From Sphingomonas sp. QA11 (GTDB lineage: Bacteria > Pseudomonadota > Alphaproteobacteria > Sphingomonadales > Sphingomonadaceae), in NCBI RefSeq assembly GCF_028473665.1, contig NZ_CP098774.1:620001-684000 (forward strand): a stretch of DNA of 64,000 nt. The letters are read 5' to 3'. The notes under the pieces are model-generated. The model did no database searches and was not told the origin of the DNA. It was given only the letters and a program-made list of their open reading frames with translations. Both the position numbers and the translations under genes were made by a program. Of the stretch, positions 35,203 through 44,282 are shown piece after piece (position 1 is the stretch's first letter; each line of letters opens with the position of its first letter).

Positions 35203-35211
35203 TGTTTTCCT

Positions 35212-35320
35212 CCCCTCCCGCTTGCGGGAGGGGGCTGAGGGGTGGGCCCGCGCGCCCCTCGAACGAGCCGCTCGCGGATAGCGCGGGCCCACCCCCAACC
35301 CCTCCCGCTCGCGGGAGGGG
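35212..35320. repeat. Composite palindromic (REP/BIME-like) element C
   Basis: A perfect 10-bp hairpin (35212-35221 with 35224-35233), a perfect 15-bp inverted pair (35239-35253 with 35281-35295) around a 27-base centre, and a second perfect 10-bp hairpin (35299-35308 with 35311-35320) of almost the same sequence as the first. The layout equals the element at 4404-4518. Its right end abuts AGGAG (35321-35325), the probable ribosome site of the next gene. Confidence 0.8.
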
Positions 35321-35332
35321 AGGAGATTTGAA

Positions 35333-36145
35333 TTGGTTTCCCACTCAGGCCTCATCACCGTCATGGATCGCGCCGCGCGCAAGGCAGCGCCGCGCCTGCG
35401 TCGTGACTTCAACGAGGTCCAGCACCTGCAGGTAAGCCGCAAGGGGCCTGCCGACTTCGTTTCCATGGCTGACCAGCGCGCCGAGCAGACGATTTTCGAG
35501 GAACTGTCCAAGGCGCGCCCGGACTGGGGTTTCCTGATGGAGGAGCGCGGCGAGGTCGCCGGCGATCCCAACAAGCCGCGCTGGGTCGTTGATCCGATCG
35601 ACGGGACGACCAATTTCCTCCACGGCATTCCCCACTTCGCTGTTTCTATCGCGGTCGAGGAGCCGCTGGCCAACGGCAAGCGTGAGATCACCACAGGCCT
35701 GATCTATAACCCGATCACGGATGACAGCTTCTGGGCTGAAAAGGGCCGGGGCGCCTGGATGCAGGAACAGCGGCTTCGGGTGTCCGCCCGTCGCGAGCTC
35801 CCTGATGCTCTTATCGCCACGGGCATTCCGTTCCTCGGACACGGCAATTTCGCGGAGTGGAGTCGCATCTTCGGGGCGATTGCGCCTGAAGTGGCGGGCA
35901 TCCGGCGGTTCGGCGCCGCGGCGCTGGATCTGGCCTGGGTCGCGGCCGGCAGGTTCGACGGCTTCTGGGAATCGGGTCTTAAGCCCTGGGACGTCGCTGC
36001 CGGTATCCTGCTGGTGCGCGAGGCCGGCGGCTTCGTGACCGATTTCCGCGGTGGCGACCGCATGATAGAGCGCGGCGAATTCCTGGCGGCGAACGACGCA
36101 CTGCAATCGAAGCTTCACAAGCTGCTGGCGAACGCACTCCGCTGA
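35333..36145 (+). CDS. Inositol monophosphatase family protein (SuhB-like)
   Basis: 270 residues from TTG 35333, with AGGAG 7 bases upstream directly after a palindromic repeat; ATG 35363 is a shorter option that would lose conserved N-terminal sequence. Metal and substrate motifs are visible: [36 protein letters not shown] (DPIDGTxNF) and the C-terminal [19 protein letters not shown] (WDxAAG). Mg-dependent phosphatase acting on inositol phosphate, NADP or similar; SuhB-type members also affect rRNA transcription. Stands before the nuo operon on the same strand. Confidence 0.92.
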   Translation: MVSHSGLITVMDRAARKAAPRLRRDFNEVQHLQVSRKGPADFVSMADQRAEQTIFEELSKARPDWGFLMEERGEVAGDPNKPRWVVDPIDGTTNFLHGIPHFAVSIAVEEPLANGKREITTGLIYNPITDDSFWAEKGRGAWMQEQRLRVSARRELPDALIATGIPFLGHGNFAEWSRIFGAIAPEVAGIRRFGAAALDLAWVAAGRFDGFWESGLKPWDVAAGILLVREAGGFVTDFRGGDRMIERGEFLAANDALQSKLHKLLANALR

Positions 36146-36183
36146 CCCGATTGCTCCCCGACGAGGCTCGGGAAGGATTGTTT

Positions 36184-36200
36184 TTGCGAGTGATTCTCAC
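36184..36200. promoter_or_regulatory. Fur-like box upstream of nuo operon
   Basis: TTGCGAGTGATTCTCAC agrees at 14 of 17 positions with TTGCGAATGATTCGCAA, the palindromic iron-box pattern I associate with alphaproteobacterial Fur. It lies 73-89 bases before nuoA. Two related sites occur upstream of bfd. Suggests iron-responsive control of the Fe-S-rich complex I. Sequence similarity only. Confidence 0.45.
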
Positions 36201-36272
36201 TCCTCGCGGCCTTGCCCAACAGGGGGCATCGTCCTAAAGCCGCGCCATCCATTCGCACCTGCGAGAAGCTCA

Positions 36273-36647
36273 TTGGTCGACCTGTCGCAATATCTGCCGA
36301 TCCTGCTGTTTCTGGGCGTCGCGATCGTGCTGTCCAGCGCGTTCGTGTTCCTGCCGATCATCGCCGCGCGCTTCACCGGCGCGCACAAGCCGACGCCCGA
36401 GAAGCTCACGGAATATGAATGCGGCTTCCCGGCGTTCGAGGATTCGCGCAGCCAGTTCGACGTGCGTTTCTACCTCGTCGCGATCCTGTTCATCATTTTC
36501 GATCTCGAAGCCGCGTTCCTCTATCCCTGGGCAGTCAGCGTCTTCTCGCTCGGCTGGACGGCATGGTTCGCGATGATGGGCTTCATTGCCGAACTCGCGC
36601 TCGGCCTCGTCTATGCATGGAAGAAGGGAGCGCTCGAGTGGGAGTAG
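36273..36647 (+). CDS. nuoA: NADH-quinone oxidoreductase subunit A
   Basis: 124 residues from TTG 36273 (GAGAAG upstream). Three membrane helices; the conserved loop after helix 1, [45 protein letters not shown], with the Cys-containing loop near the quinone site, is characteristic. Part of the membrane arm. First gene of the 14-subunit operon; overlaps nuoB by 10 bases. Confidence 0.96.
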   Translation: MVDLSQYLPILLFLGVAIVLSSAFVFLPIIAARFTGAHKPTPEKLTEYECGFPAFEDSRSQFDVRFYLVAILFIIFDLEAAFLYPWAVSVFSLGWTAWFAMMGFIAELALGLVYAWKKGALEWE

Positions 36648-37183
36648 AACTTACCCCCGCCGCCTCCGGTGGCGCAATCATCCCGCCTGACCAGACGTTC
36701 TTCAACGATCTGAACGGCGAACTGACCGACAAGGGTTTCCTGGTCACCTCGACCGAGGACCTGTTTCAATGGGCCCGCACTGGCTCGCTCTGGTGGATGA
36801 CCTTCGGTCTCGCTTGCTGCGCCGTCGAGATGATCCATGTGAACATGCCGCGCTACGATCTTGAGCGTTTCGGCGCAGCGCCGCGCGCCTCTCCGCGTCA
36901 GTCGGACGTAATGATCGTTGCCGGCACGCTGTGCAACAAGATGGCGCCGGCGCTGCGCCGCGTCTACGACCAGATGTCGGAGCCGAAATACGTCATCTCG
37001 ATGGGCTCCTGCGCCAATGGCGGCGGCTATTATCATTATAGCTACAGCGTCGTGCGCGGGTGCGACCGGATCGTCCCGGTCGACATCTACGTCCCTGGTT
37101 GCCCGCCCACCGCGGAGGCTCTGCTGTATGGCATCATGCAGTTGCAGCGGAAGATCCGCCGTATCGGAACGATCGAACGGTGA
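36638..37183 (+). CDS. nuoB: NADH-quinone oxidoreductase subunit B
   Basis: 181 residues from GTG 36638, overlapping nuoA. Ligands of the terminal N2 [4Fe-4S] cluster are seen: adjacent cysteines at about 60-61 (GLACCAVEM), GSCANGG and [11 protein letters not shown]. It passes electrons to quinone at the junction of the peripheral and membrane arms. Its TGA overlaps the nuoC GTG. Confidence 0.97.
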   Translation: MGVELTPAASGGAIIPPDQTFFNDLNGELTDKGFLVTSTEDLFQWARTGSLWWMTFGLACCAVEMIHVNMPRYDLERFGAAPRASPRQSDVMIVAGTLCNKMAPALRRVYDQMSEPKYVISMGSCANGGGYYHYSYSVVRGCDRIVPVDIYVPGCPPTAEALLYGIMQLQRKIRRIGTIER

Positions 37184-38079
37184 GGGCGCCGGCGCCGGCC
37201 TACACGGCCAATGACGGGGTGATTGATCGCGCGGGCGAAGTTCTCGGCGCGAGCCTTCTGTCGTCGCTCGATGCGGTCGGCGAAGTCGCGCTGACCGTCG
37301 ACCGGCTTTCGCTGGTCGAGACGATGGTCGCGCTGCGCGATACGCCCGGCCTGGAATATCAGCAGCTGATGGAGATCGCTGGCGTCGACTATCCGGAACG
37401 GGCCGACCGTTTCGAGGTAGTCTATTGCCTGCTCTCGCTGACCCGCAACCACCGCATCCGCGTGCATGTGCAGACGGACGAGGAAAAGCCGGTTCCGTCG
37501 GTGACGGGTATCTGGCCGGTCGCCGGCTGGCTGGAGCGCGAAGTGTACGACATGTACGGTGTGCTCTTCTCGGGCAATGCCGATCTGCGCCGCATCCTGA
37601 CCGATTACGGGTTCCGCGGCCATCCGCAGCGCAAGGATTTCCCGCTCAGCGGTTATGTCGAGCTGCGCTATTCCGAGGAAGCGAAACGGGTGGTGTACGA
37701 GCCCGTGCAACTCGCGCAGGATTTCCGCAGCTTCGATTTCATGAGCCCTTGGGAAGGCGCCGAGTATATCCTGCCCGGCGACGAGAAGGCGAAGCTCCCC
37801 GAAGCCAAGGGTGCGCCGACGCCGCTCAAGGCCGACGAGATCCAGAAGGCGGATGCCGCCAAGGCGGCCGCCGCCGTACCTCCGCCCACGCCCAAGACGA
37901 CCGAGAGCCCGGCGCAGACCGGTGCCGGCAAGGCCTCGCCCGATGCCGAACCCAAGCCGGCCGAGCCGGACGTCGTGAAGAAGCCGCGCGCCGCGCGGAC
38001 TAAGCCTGCCGCGTCCGACGACGCCCCCAAGGTGGCCAAGCCGCGTACGCGCAAGAAGCCGGATACGAACAATGGCTGA
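37180..38079 (+). CDS. nuoC: NADH-quinone oxidoreductase subunit C
   Basis: 299 residues from GTG 37180 (GTGA overlap with nuoB). The conserved core holds [48 protein letters not shown] and [25 protein letters not shown]. After about residue 200 a tail of roughly 95 residues rich in Ala, Pro and Lys ([15 protein letters not shown] and similar) is added, probably disordered; such tails are seen in related alphaproteobacteria but their role is unknown. Structural subunit of the peripheral arm. Overlaps nuoD by 8 bases. Confidence 0.96.
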   Translation: MRAPAPAYTANDGVIDRAGEVLGASLLSSLDAVGEVALTVDRLSLVETMVALRDTPGLEYQQLMEIAGVDYPERADRFEVVYCLLSLTRNHRIRVHVQTDEEKPVPSVTGIWPVAGWLEREVYDMYGVLFSGNADLRRILTDYGFRGHPQRKDFPLSGYVELRYSEEAKRVVYEPVQLAQDFRSFDFMSPWEGAEYILPGDEKAKLPEAKGAPTPLKADEIQKADAAKAAAAVPPPTPKTTESPAQTGAGKASPDAEPKPAEPDVVKKPRAARTKPAASDDAPKVAKPRTRKKPDTNNG

Positions 38080-39307
38080 TCATCTCGACGCCATCGAAGG
38101 CAAGCTGGATGCGGCCGACCCCAGTGTCGGCGATATCGCGATCCAGAACTACACGATCAATTTCGGCCCGCAGCATCCCGCTGCGCACGGCGTGCTTCGT
38201 CTTGTGATGGAGCTGGACGGTGAGATCGTGGAGCGGGTCGATCCGCATGTCGGCCTGCTCCACCGAGGCACTGAGAAGTTGATCGAGCACAAGACCTATC
38301 TTCAGGCGCTGCCCTATTTCGACCGGCTCGACTATTGCTCTCCGCTCGGCATGGAGCACAGCTTCGTGCTGGCGATCGAGAAGCTGCTCGATCTCGAAGT
38401 GCCGATCCGCGCGCAATATCTCCGCGTGTTCTTCGCTGAGCTGACGCGCATCTCCAACCACATGCTCAACCTCGGCAGCCACGTCATGGACGTCGGCGCG
38501 ATGACGCCGAACCTGTGGCTGTTCGAGATCCGCGAAGATTGCCTCAACTTCTTCGAGCGGGTTTCCGGCGCGCGCATGCATTCGGCCTATTTCCGGCCGG
38601 GCGGGGTGCACCAGGATACGCCGCTGAAGCTGCTGACCGATATCGCCGACTGGCTCGATACGCGCCTGCCTCGCCTGTTCGAGGACGCGATCAGCCTGGT
38701 CGCGGACAACCGCATCTTCAAGCAGCGTAACGTGGACATCGCCACGGTCAGCCGCGACGATGCGATCCGCTGGGGCTTTTCCGGCCCGATGATCCGCGGC
38801 TCGGGCATCCCCTGGGATATCCGCCGGTCGCAGCCCTATGACGTCTATGCGAAGATGGACTTCGACGTGCCGGTGGGCACGCGGGGCGATTGCTACGACC
38901 GGTTCATGGTGCGCGTGGAGGAGGTCCGTCAATCCGCGCGGATCATGAAGCAGTGCCTGAACGAGATGCCCGACGGACCGATCGCGAGCCTCGACCGCAA
39001 GGTCGTGCCTCCCAAGCGCGGCGAGATGAAGCGCTCGATGGAGGCGTTGATCCACCACTTCAAGCTCTATACCGAGGGTTTCCACGTTCCTGCGGGCGAC
39101 GTCTATGTCGCGACCGAGAGCCCCAAGGGCGAGTTCGGCGTTTATCTCGTCGCTGATGGCAGCAACAAGCCGTATCGCTGCAAGATCCGCCCGACCGCTT
39201 TCTCGCATCTCCAGGCGATGGACTTCATGGCCAAGGGCCACATGCTCGCCGACACCACCGCCATTCTCGGTGCGATGGATATCGTGTTCGGGGAGTGTGA
39301 CCGGTGA
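38072..39307 (+). CDS. nuoD: NADH-quinone oxidoreductase subunit D
   Basis: 411 residues. Conserved [22 protein letters not shown] N-terminus, the [14 protein letters not shown] quinone-site loop, the [22 protein letters not shown] segment, and the C-terminal DIVFGECDR. 49-kDa-type subunit that forms the quinone pocket with NuoB. Overlaps nuoC, consistent with coupled translation. Confidence 0.97.
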   Translation: MADHLDAIEGKLDAADPSVGDIAIQNYTINFGPQHPAAHGVLRLVMELDGEIVERVDPHVGLLHRGTEKLIEHKTYLQALPYFDRLDYCSPLGMEHSFVLAIEKLLDLEVPIRAQYLRVFFAELTRISNHMLNLGSHVMDVGAMTPNLWLFEIREDCLNFFERVSGARMHSAYFRPGGVHQDTPLKLLTDIADWLDTRLPRLFEDAISLVADNRIFKQRNVDIATVSRDDAIRWGFSGPMIRGSGIPWDIRRSQPYDVYAKMDFDVPVGTRGDCYDRFMVRVEEVRQSARIMKQCLNEMPDGPIASLDRKVVPPKRGEMKRSMEALIHHFKLYTEGFHVPAGDVYVATESPKGEFGVYLVADGSNKPYRCKIRPTAFSHLQAMDFMAKGHMLADTTAILGAMDIVFGECDR

Positions 39308-39337
39308 GGACGATCGACATATTGAGCGGTAAGCAGA

Positions 39338-40006
39338 ATGGCTGAAGCACCCAAAATCCCCGACGAGACCGAGACCCGCGCACGTTGGGGTGCGTTCGTC
39401 TGGACTGCCGAGAATCGCAAGAAGGCGACCGAGATCCTCGGCCGCTATCCCAAGGGGCGCGAGCAATCCGCGTCGCTGCCGTTGCTCGATCTCGCCCAGC
39501 GCCAGGTCGGGGCGGAAACGCAGACCCAGGGCTGGCTGCCGGTGCCGGTGATCGAATATGTCTCTCGCGAGATCGGCGTGCCGTACATGCGCGTCTATGA
39601 GGTCGCGACCTTCTATACCATGTTCAACATGGCGCCGGTCGGCCGCTATCACGTTCAGGTCTGCGGCACGACGCCATGCATGCTTGGCGGATCGGACGAC
39701 GTGCTGGCTGCCTGCAAGAACCGCGGTCTCGTCAAGGGTGCAACCACGCCCGACGGCCTGTTCACGCTGACCGAGGTCGAGTGCCTGGGCGCGTGTGCTA
39801 ACGCGCCGATGGTGCAGATCAACGACGACAATTACGAAGATCTGGATTACGATCGCACTGCCGCGATCCTCGATGCGCTGGCCGAGGGCAGGACGCCGCC
39901 GGCGGGTTCGCAGACCGGTCGCCGCGACAGCTGCCCGGCGGGTGGGCCGACCAGCCTCAAGGAGATGGTCGACGAGAATCACGATTACCGGGGGGAATGG
40001 GCATGA
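39338..40006 (+). CDS. nuoE: NADH-quinone oxidoreductase subunit E
   Basis: 222 residues. Thioredoxin-like [2Fe-2S] domain with cluster ligands in VCGTTPCMLGG and ECLGACANAPMVQIND; the N-terminal helical part includes LDLAQRQVGAETQTQGWLPVPVIEYV. The C-terminal extension (DSCPAGGPTSLKEMVDE) is longer than in E. coli and typical of alphaproteobacteria. Transfers electrons with NuoF. Its TGA overlaps the ATG of a small membrane-peptide gene. Confidence 0.96.
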   Translation: MAEAPKIPDETETRARWGAFVWTAENRKKATEILGRYPKGREQSASLPLLDLAQRQVGAETQTQGWLPVPVIEYVSREIGVPYMRVYEVATFYTMFNMAPVGRYHVQVCGTTPCMLGGSDDVLAACKNRGLVKGATTPDGLFTLTEVECLGACANAPMVQINDDNYEDLDYDRTAAILDALAEGRTPPAGSQTGRRDSCPAGGPTSLKEMVDENHDYRGEWA

Positions 40007-40164
40007 AGAATACGCTCGTCACCGTCCTCGCCATTATCGGCGGCCTGGTCGTGCTCGGCCTCGTGCTGAAGGTGACCTTCAAGCTGCTCGGCCTGCTGAT
40101 CCTTATCGGCGTCGGTCTGGTCATTTACTTCGCGGTTCAGAGCGCGACGGGGAAGGGCCGCTAG
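40003..40164 (+). CDS. Small membrane protein inside nuo operon (nuoE-nuoF)
   Basis: 53 residues. ATG 40003 overlaps the nuoE TGA (ATGA), GGGGGGAATGG lies upstream, and the stop directly abuts the nuoF ATG, so it is tightly fitted into the operon. The sequence is two hydrophobic stretches (TVLAIIGGLVVLGLVLKVTF and LLGLLILIGVGLVIYFAV) with a basic end (ATGKGR), either a hairpin of two helices or one long bent helix. It matches no canonical complex I subunit. Possible assembly or accessory peptide; function unknown. Confidence 0.75.
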   Translation: MKNTLVTVLAIIGGLVVLGLVLKVTFKLLGLLILIGVGLVIYFAVQSATGKGR

Positions 40165-41466
40165 ATGCTCGCCGACAAGGATCGTATCTTCACCAACGTC
40201 TATGGGTTCCAGTCATGGAATCTCGATGCCGCGATCAAGCGTGGCGATTGGGATGATACCAAGGGCCTGATGGCGCGGGGCCAGGATGCCCTGATCGACG
40301 CGGTAAAGGCATCGGGCCTGCGCGGCCGTGGTGGCGCTGGTTTCCCGACCGGCACCAAATGGTCGTTCATGCCGAAGGAGCCGAAGCCCGAGCGGCCGAA
40401 CTTCCTCGTCATCAACGCCGACGAATCCGAACCCGGGTCCTGCAAGGACCGCGAGATTATGCGCCATGATCCGCACAAGCTGATCGAGGGCGCGCTGATC
40501 GCCGGCTTCGCGATGCGCGCGCGCGCGGCCTATATCTACATCCGCGGCGAATATATCCGTGAGGCGGAAGTGCTCTTCGCAGCCGTTGCCGAGGCGTATG
40601 ACAAGGGCCTGATCGGCAAGAATGCGAGCGGCTCGGGTTATGATTTCGACGTCTTCGTTCATCGCGGTGCTGGCGCATACATTTGCGGCGAAGAGACCGC
40701 GATGCTCGAGAGCCTCGAGGGTAAGAAGGGCCAGCCCCGCCTCAAGCCGCCATTCCCGGCTGGTGCCGGTCTGTATGGCTGCCCGACCACGGTCAACAAT
40801 GTCGAATCGATCGCGGTCGTGCCGACGATCCTGCGACGCAGCCCGGAATGGTTCGCTGGCATCGGCGCCGAGAACAATCGCGGCACCAAGCTGTTCCAGA
40901 TCTCGGGCCATGTGAACAAGCCCTGCGTGGTCGAGGAGGCGATGAGCATCCCCTTCCGCCAGCTGATCGAGGAACATTGCGGCGGCATCCGCGGCGGGTG
41001 GGACAATCTGCTCGCGGTGATCCCGGGCGGTTCCTCGGTGCCGCTCGTTCCGGCGGCGCAGATCATGGACTGCGCGATGGATTTCGACGGGCTGAAGGCG
41101 GTCGGTTCCGGCCTCGGCACTGCGGCGATCATCGTCATGGACAAGTCGACCGACATCGTTCGGGCGATCAGCCGCATCTCCTATTTCTACAAGCATGAGA
41201 GCTGTGGCCAGTGCACGCCGTGCCGCGAGGGTACCGGCTGGATGTGGCGCGTGATGGAGCGTCTGCGCACCGGCGATGCCGATATCAGCGAGATCGACAC
41301 CTTGCAGCAGGTGACCAAGCAGATCGAAGGCCACACTATCTGTGCGCTCGGCGACGCGGCGGCATGGCCGATCCAGGGGTTGATCAAGCATTTCCGGCCC
41401 GAGCTGGAACGGCGGATCAAGGAGCGCGGGGGTGACCTCGCGCCGATGATGGAGGCGGCGGAATGA
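40165..41466 (+). CDS. nuoF: NADH-quinone oxidoreductase subunit F
   Basis: 433 residues. NADH/FMN site [20 protein letters not shown], the FMN loop [28 protein letters not shown] segment, [28 protein letters not shown], and the N3 [4Fe-4S] ligands in [17 protein letters not shown] plus [16 protein letters not shown]. Oxidises NADH and feeds electrons into the Fe-S chain. Overlaps the following exported-protein gene by ATGA. Confidence 0.97.
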   Translation: MLADKDRIFTNVYGFQSWNLDAAIKRGDWDDTKGLMARGQDALIDAVKASGLRGRGGAGFPTGTKWSFMPKEPKPERPNFLVINADESEPGSCKDREIMRHDPHKLIEGALIAGFAMRARAAYIYIRGEYIREAEVLFAAVAEAYDKGLIGKNASGSGYDFDVFVHRGAGAYICGEETAMLESLEGKKGQPRLKPPFPAGAGLYGCPTTVNNVESIAVVPTILRRSPEWFAGIGAENNRGTKLFQISGHVNKPCVVEEAMSIPFRQLIEEHCGGIRGGWDNLLAVIPGGSSVPLVPAAQIMDCAMDFDGLKAVGSGLGTAAIIVMDKSTDIVRAISRISYFYKHESCGQCTPCREGTGWMWRVMERLRTGDADISEIDTLQQVTKQIEGHTICALGDAAAWPIQGLIKHFRPELERRIKERGGDLAPMMEAAE

Positions 41467-42125
41467 AGATTCTTGCTATCGCGGCGGCATGCCTGGTGCC
41501 GCTGGCCGCAAGCGCTGCGGCGGGGACTGACGAAGCAGCTGCATTGCGCGAAGTGCGAGCCACGGCTGAATGCGTCGTGGAGCAGAAGGCAAGCCTGGTC
41601 GGGGACCTGCTTGGCACTCTTCCGGGCTCGGACGAAGAGAACCGGGCGGCAGCACGTCTCAAGACGATTTATGCCACATGCAGTGGCGACAAGTTCGCGC
41701 TCGCGATCAGCAAATCGTCGCAGGGTCTGTTCAACGGCAGGTCCGAGCTGGCGGCGGCGGCTGTCCTGGTCGCGATGGACGGACGGAGCGTCGATACCTC
41801 CCGCGTCCAGGGCGCGCAGGCCTGGTATGCAAATGCGATCACGGGGAAGCCCGCGGGCAGGGGCTATGACGCGGTGGCTATCAATACGCAGGAATTCGGA
41901 ACCTGTGTGGTCAAGGCCGCTCCGGCAGGCGCAGTCCAACTCGTCCGCTCAAAGGCAGGCAGCGCTGAGGAGGAGCAGGCGCTCGCCGCCATCAAGCCGG
42001 TACTTTCGGGCTGTGTTTTCCAGGGCAAGCCGATCAGCATGAACCGCAATCATCTGCGTCTGATGATCGCCGAGCCGCTCTATCACGCCATTGTCGACGG
42101 CCCCTCGGCCGGCCGGCGCAGCTAG
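41463..42125 (+). CDS. Exported protein of unknown function inside nuo operon (nuoF-nuoG)
   Basis: 220 residues; its ATG overlaps the nuoF stop. A cleavable signal peptide ([19 protein letters not shown]) directs it to the periplasm, the opposite side from the NADH-oxidising arm. The mature part is helical and has cysteines in [25 protein letters not shown] and LSGCVFQG, likely two disulfides. The C-terminus reads [22 protein letters not shown] recognise no domain. Located between two essential complex I genes, so it is surely co-expressed; a role in assembly is only a guess. Confidence 0.85.
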   Translation: MKILAIAAACLVPLAASAAAGTDEAAALREVRATAECVVEQKASLVGDLLGTLPGSDEENRAAARLKTIYATCSGDKFALAISKSSQGLFNGRSELAAAAVLVAMDGRSVDTSRVQGAQAWYANAITGKPAGRGYDAVAINTQEFGTCVVKAAPAGAVQLVRSKAGSAEEEQALAAIKPVLSGCVFQGKPISMNRNHLRLMIAEPLYHAIVDGPSAGRRS

Positions 42126-42139
42126 CAAGTACGAACCGC

Positions 42140-44140
42140 ATGCCAAAACTCAAAGTCGACGGAATTGAGATCGAGGTGCCCGCTGGCGCCACGGTGCTGC
42201 AGGCGTGTGAAATCGCCGGCAAGGAGATTCCGCGCTTCTGCTATCACGAGCGTCTGTCGATCGCCGGCAATTGCCGGATGTGCCTGGTCGAGGTGAAGCC
42301 TGGGCCGCCCAAGCCCCAGGCCTCCTGCGCGCTGCCGGCCGCCGAGAATCAGGAAGTCTTCACCAATACCCCGATGGTGAAGAACGCGCGCGAAGGCGTG
42401 ATGGAATTCCTGCTGATCAACCATCCGCTCGATTGCCCGATCTGCGATCAGGGCGGCGAATGCGACCTGCAAGACCAGAGCCTGGCTTATGGCCGCGGCC
42501 ATTCCCGCTATGACGAGAACAAGCGGGCGGTGACCGAGAAGTATATGGGTCCCATCGTGAAGACGGTGATGACCCGGTGCATTCAGTGTACCCGGTGCAT
42601 CCGCTTTGCCGAGGAAGTCGCCGGCGTGGAGGAAATCGGTGCGATTTATCGCGGCGAGGACATGCAGATCACCTCCTATCTCGAAGGTGCGGTGACCAGC
42701 GAACTTTCCGGAAACGTCGTCGATCTTTGCCCGGTCGGCGCGCTGACCTCCAAGCCGTATGCGTTCGAAGCGCGGCCATGGGAGCTCAAGAAGACACTTA
42801 CCATCGACGTGATGGACGCGGTCGGCACCAACATTCGCCTCGACAGCCGTGGTCGCCAGGTCCTCCGCGCGCTCCCCGTGATCAACGAGGACGTCAACGA
42901 GGAATGGGCCAGCGACAAGACCCGCCACGCCGTTGATGGTCTGGTCCGCCGCCGGCTCGACCGCCCGTTCATCCGCAAGGACGGCAAGCTGACCGAGGCA
43001 AGCTGGGACGAGGCGTTCGCTGCCATTGCCGCGGTGAACGCGGGCTCCAGCGTCGCGGCGATCCATGGCGATCTGCTCGATTGCGAGACGCTCTACGCCG
43101 CCAAGGCGCTGCTCGGTGCGATGGGCTCGACGCTGCTCGAAGGGCGGCAGACGGGCATGGATTATGACGCGACGTCGCTCGCCGCGGTCAATTTCAATAC
43201 CACGATCGCGGGCGCCGAAACGGCCGATGCCATCCTGCTGGTCGGCACCAATTTGCGCTGGGAAGCGCCGCTGGTGAACACCCGCATCCGCAAGGCGATC
43301 AAGAAGGGGGCGAAGGTCTTCGCGATCGGCGAAGAGACCGACCTGACCTACAAGGTCGAGTGGCTCGGCAACGACCTGTCATTGCTTGGCAAGCTGCCCA
43401 AGCCTGCGGCCGAGGCGTTCAAGAATGCCCAGCGCCCGATGATCATCGTCGGCGGCGCTGCACTGAAGAACGGCCATGGCGCAGCGCTCGAGCTGGCCGG
43501 GTCGCTCGATCTGGTGCGTGAGAGCTGGAACGGCTTCAACGTGCTTCACATGGCTGCCTCGCGCATGGGCGGCCTGATGCTCGGGCTCGCGCAGAAGGGC
43601 GGCATCGCCGATATCGCCGCCGCCAGGCCGAAGCTCGCTTTCTTCCTCGGCGCGGACGAAGTCGATTTCTCGGCCTTCGCCGACAGTTTCAAGGTCTATA
43701 TCGGCCATCACGGCGACAAGGGTGCCGCCGCGGCCGACGTCGTGCTGCCTGGCGCGAGCTATGCCGAGAAATCGGGCACCTGGGTCAATCTCGAAGGCCG
43801 GGTCCAGCGCGGCGAGCGCGCCGTGTTCCCGCCGGGCGACGCCCGCGAGGACTGGACTATCCTGCGCGCGCTGTCCGCGGTGCTGGGCAAGACTCTGCCG
43901 TTCGACACGCTCGAGGAACTGCGCGCGGCCATGGGCGTCGACACGCCCGATCTCGCCACGCTCGGCCTGCGCAGCTTCGCCTGGAGCGCGCCGGCACTCG
44001 CCGCGAAGGGAGAGGGCCCGGTCGGCTATCCGATCAAGGATTTCTATCTCACCAACGCCATCTGCCGCGCGTCCCCGACGATGCAGCGCTGCTCGGCCGA
44101 ACTGATCCACGGCGAAGAGTTCGCGGAGGCAGCCGAGTGA
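42140..44140 (+). CDS. nuoG: NADH-quinone oxidoreductase subunit G
   Basis: 666 residues. N-terminal [2Fe-2S] ferredoxin domain (CYHERLSIAGNCRMC), the His/Cys-coordinated cluster (CPICDQGGECDLQDQSL with HPLD before it) and the [4Fe-4S] motif CIQCTRCIRFAEEVAG, then a molybdopterin-oxidoreductase-like domain without molybdenum use (EGRVQRGERAVFPPGDAREDW near the end). Electron wire in the peripheral arm. A large palindromic element separates it from nuoH. Confidence 0.96.
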   Translation: MPKLKVDGIEIEVPAGATVLQACEIAGKEIPRFCYHERLSIAGNCRMCLVEVKPGPPKPQASCALPAAENQEVFTNTPMVKNAREGVMEFLLINHPLDCPICDQGGECDLQDQSLAYGRGHSRYDENKRAVTEKYMGPIVKTVMTRCIQCTRCIRFAEEVAGVEEIGAIYRGEDMQITSYLEGAVTSELSGNVVDLCPVGALTSKPYAFEARPWELKKTLTIDVMDAVGTNIRLDSRGRQVLRALPVINEDVNEEWASDKTRHAVDGLVRRRLDRPFIRKDGKLTEASWDEAFAAIAAVNAGSSVAAIHGDLLDCETLYAAKALLGAMGSTLLEGRQTGMDYDATSLAAVNFNTTIAGAETADAILLVGTNLRWEAPLVNTRIRKAIKKGAKVFAIGEETDLTYKVEWLGNDLSLLGKLPKPAAEAFKNAQRPMIIVGGAALKNGHGAALELAGSLDLVRESWNGFNVLHMAASRMGGLMLGLAQKGGIADIAAARPKLAFFLGADEVDFSAFADSFKVYIGHHGDKGAAAADVVLPGASYAEKSGTWVNLEGRVQRGERAVFPPGDAREDWTILRALSAVLGKTLPFDTLEELRAAMGVDTPDLATLGLRSFAWSAPALAAKGEGPVGYPIKDFYLTNAICRASPTMQRCSAELIHGEEFAEAAE

Positions 44141-44163
44141 TTCACCTGGCAGCTACCTTCAGC

Positions 44164-44270
44164 GCTTCCCCGGCGAAGGCCGGGGTCCAGTCGCGGACCG
44201 CGAGTTCGCCGGGCGCGACGCTCCAACACGACAACCTTCCCGACTGGGCCCCGGCCTTCGCCGGGGAAGC
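44164..44270. repeat. Palindromic element D within nuo operon
   Basis: A 30-bp inverted repeat, arms 44164-44193 and 44241-44270 with one mismatch, flanks a 47-base centre. Each arm also contains its own hairpin (CCCCGGCGAAGGCCGGGG). The CCCCGGCGAAGGCCGGGGTC-type unit is a well-known dispersed palindrome of sphingomonad genomes. It occupies the only large gap inside the operon, nuoG to nuoH, and will fold strongly in the mRNA. Confidence 0.8.
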
Positions 44271-44282
44271 GGAAGCAGTTAG

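Noticed and set aside
36146..36180. Terminator after the SuhB-like gene (CCCGA/TCGGG stem followed by TTTTT)
   Set aside because: Stem is only five base pairs and the T-run is displaced by several bases; read-through into nuo cannot be excluded.
38000..39982. A 660-codon minus-strand frame opposite nuoD/nuoE
   Set aside because: Antisense shadow of nuoD; no family features and no ribosome site.
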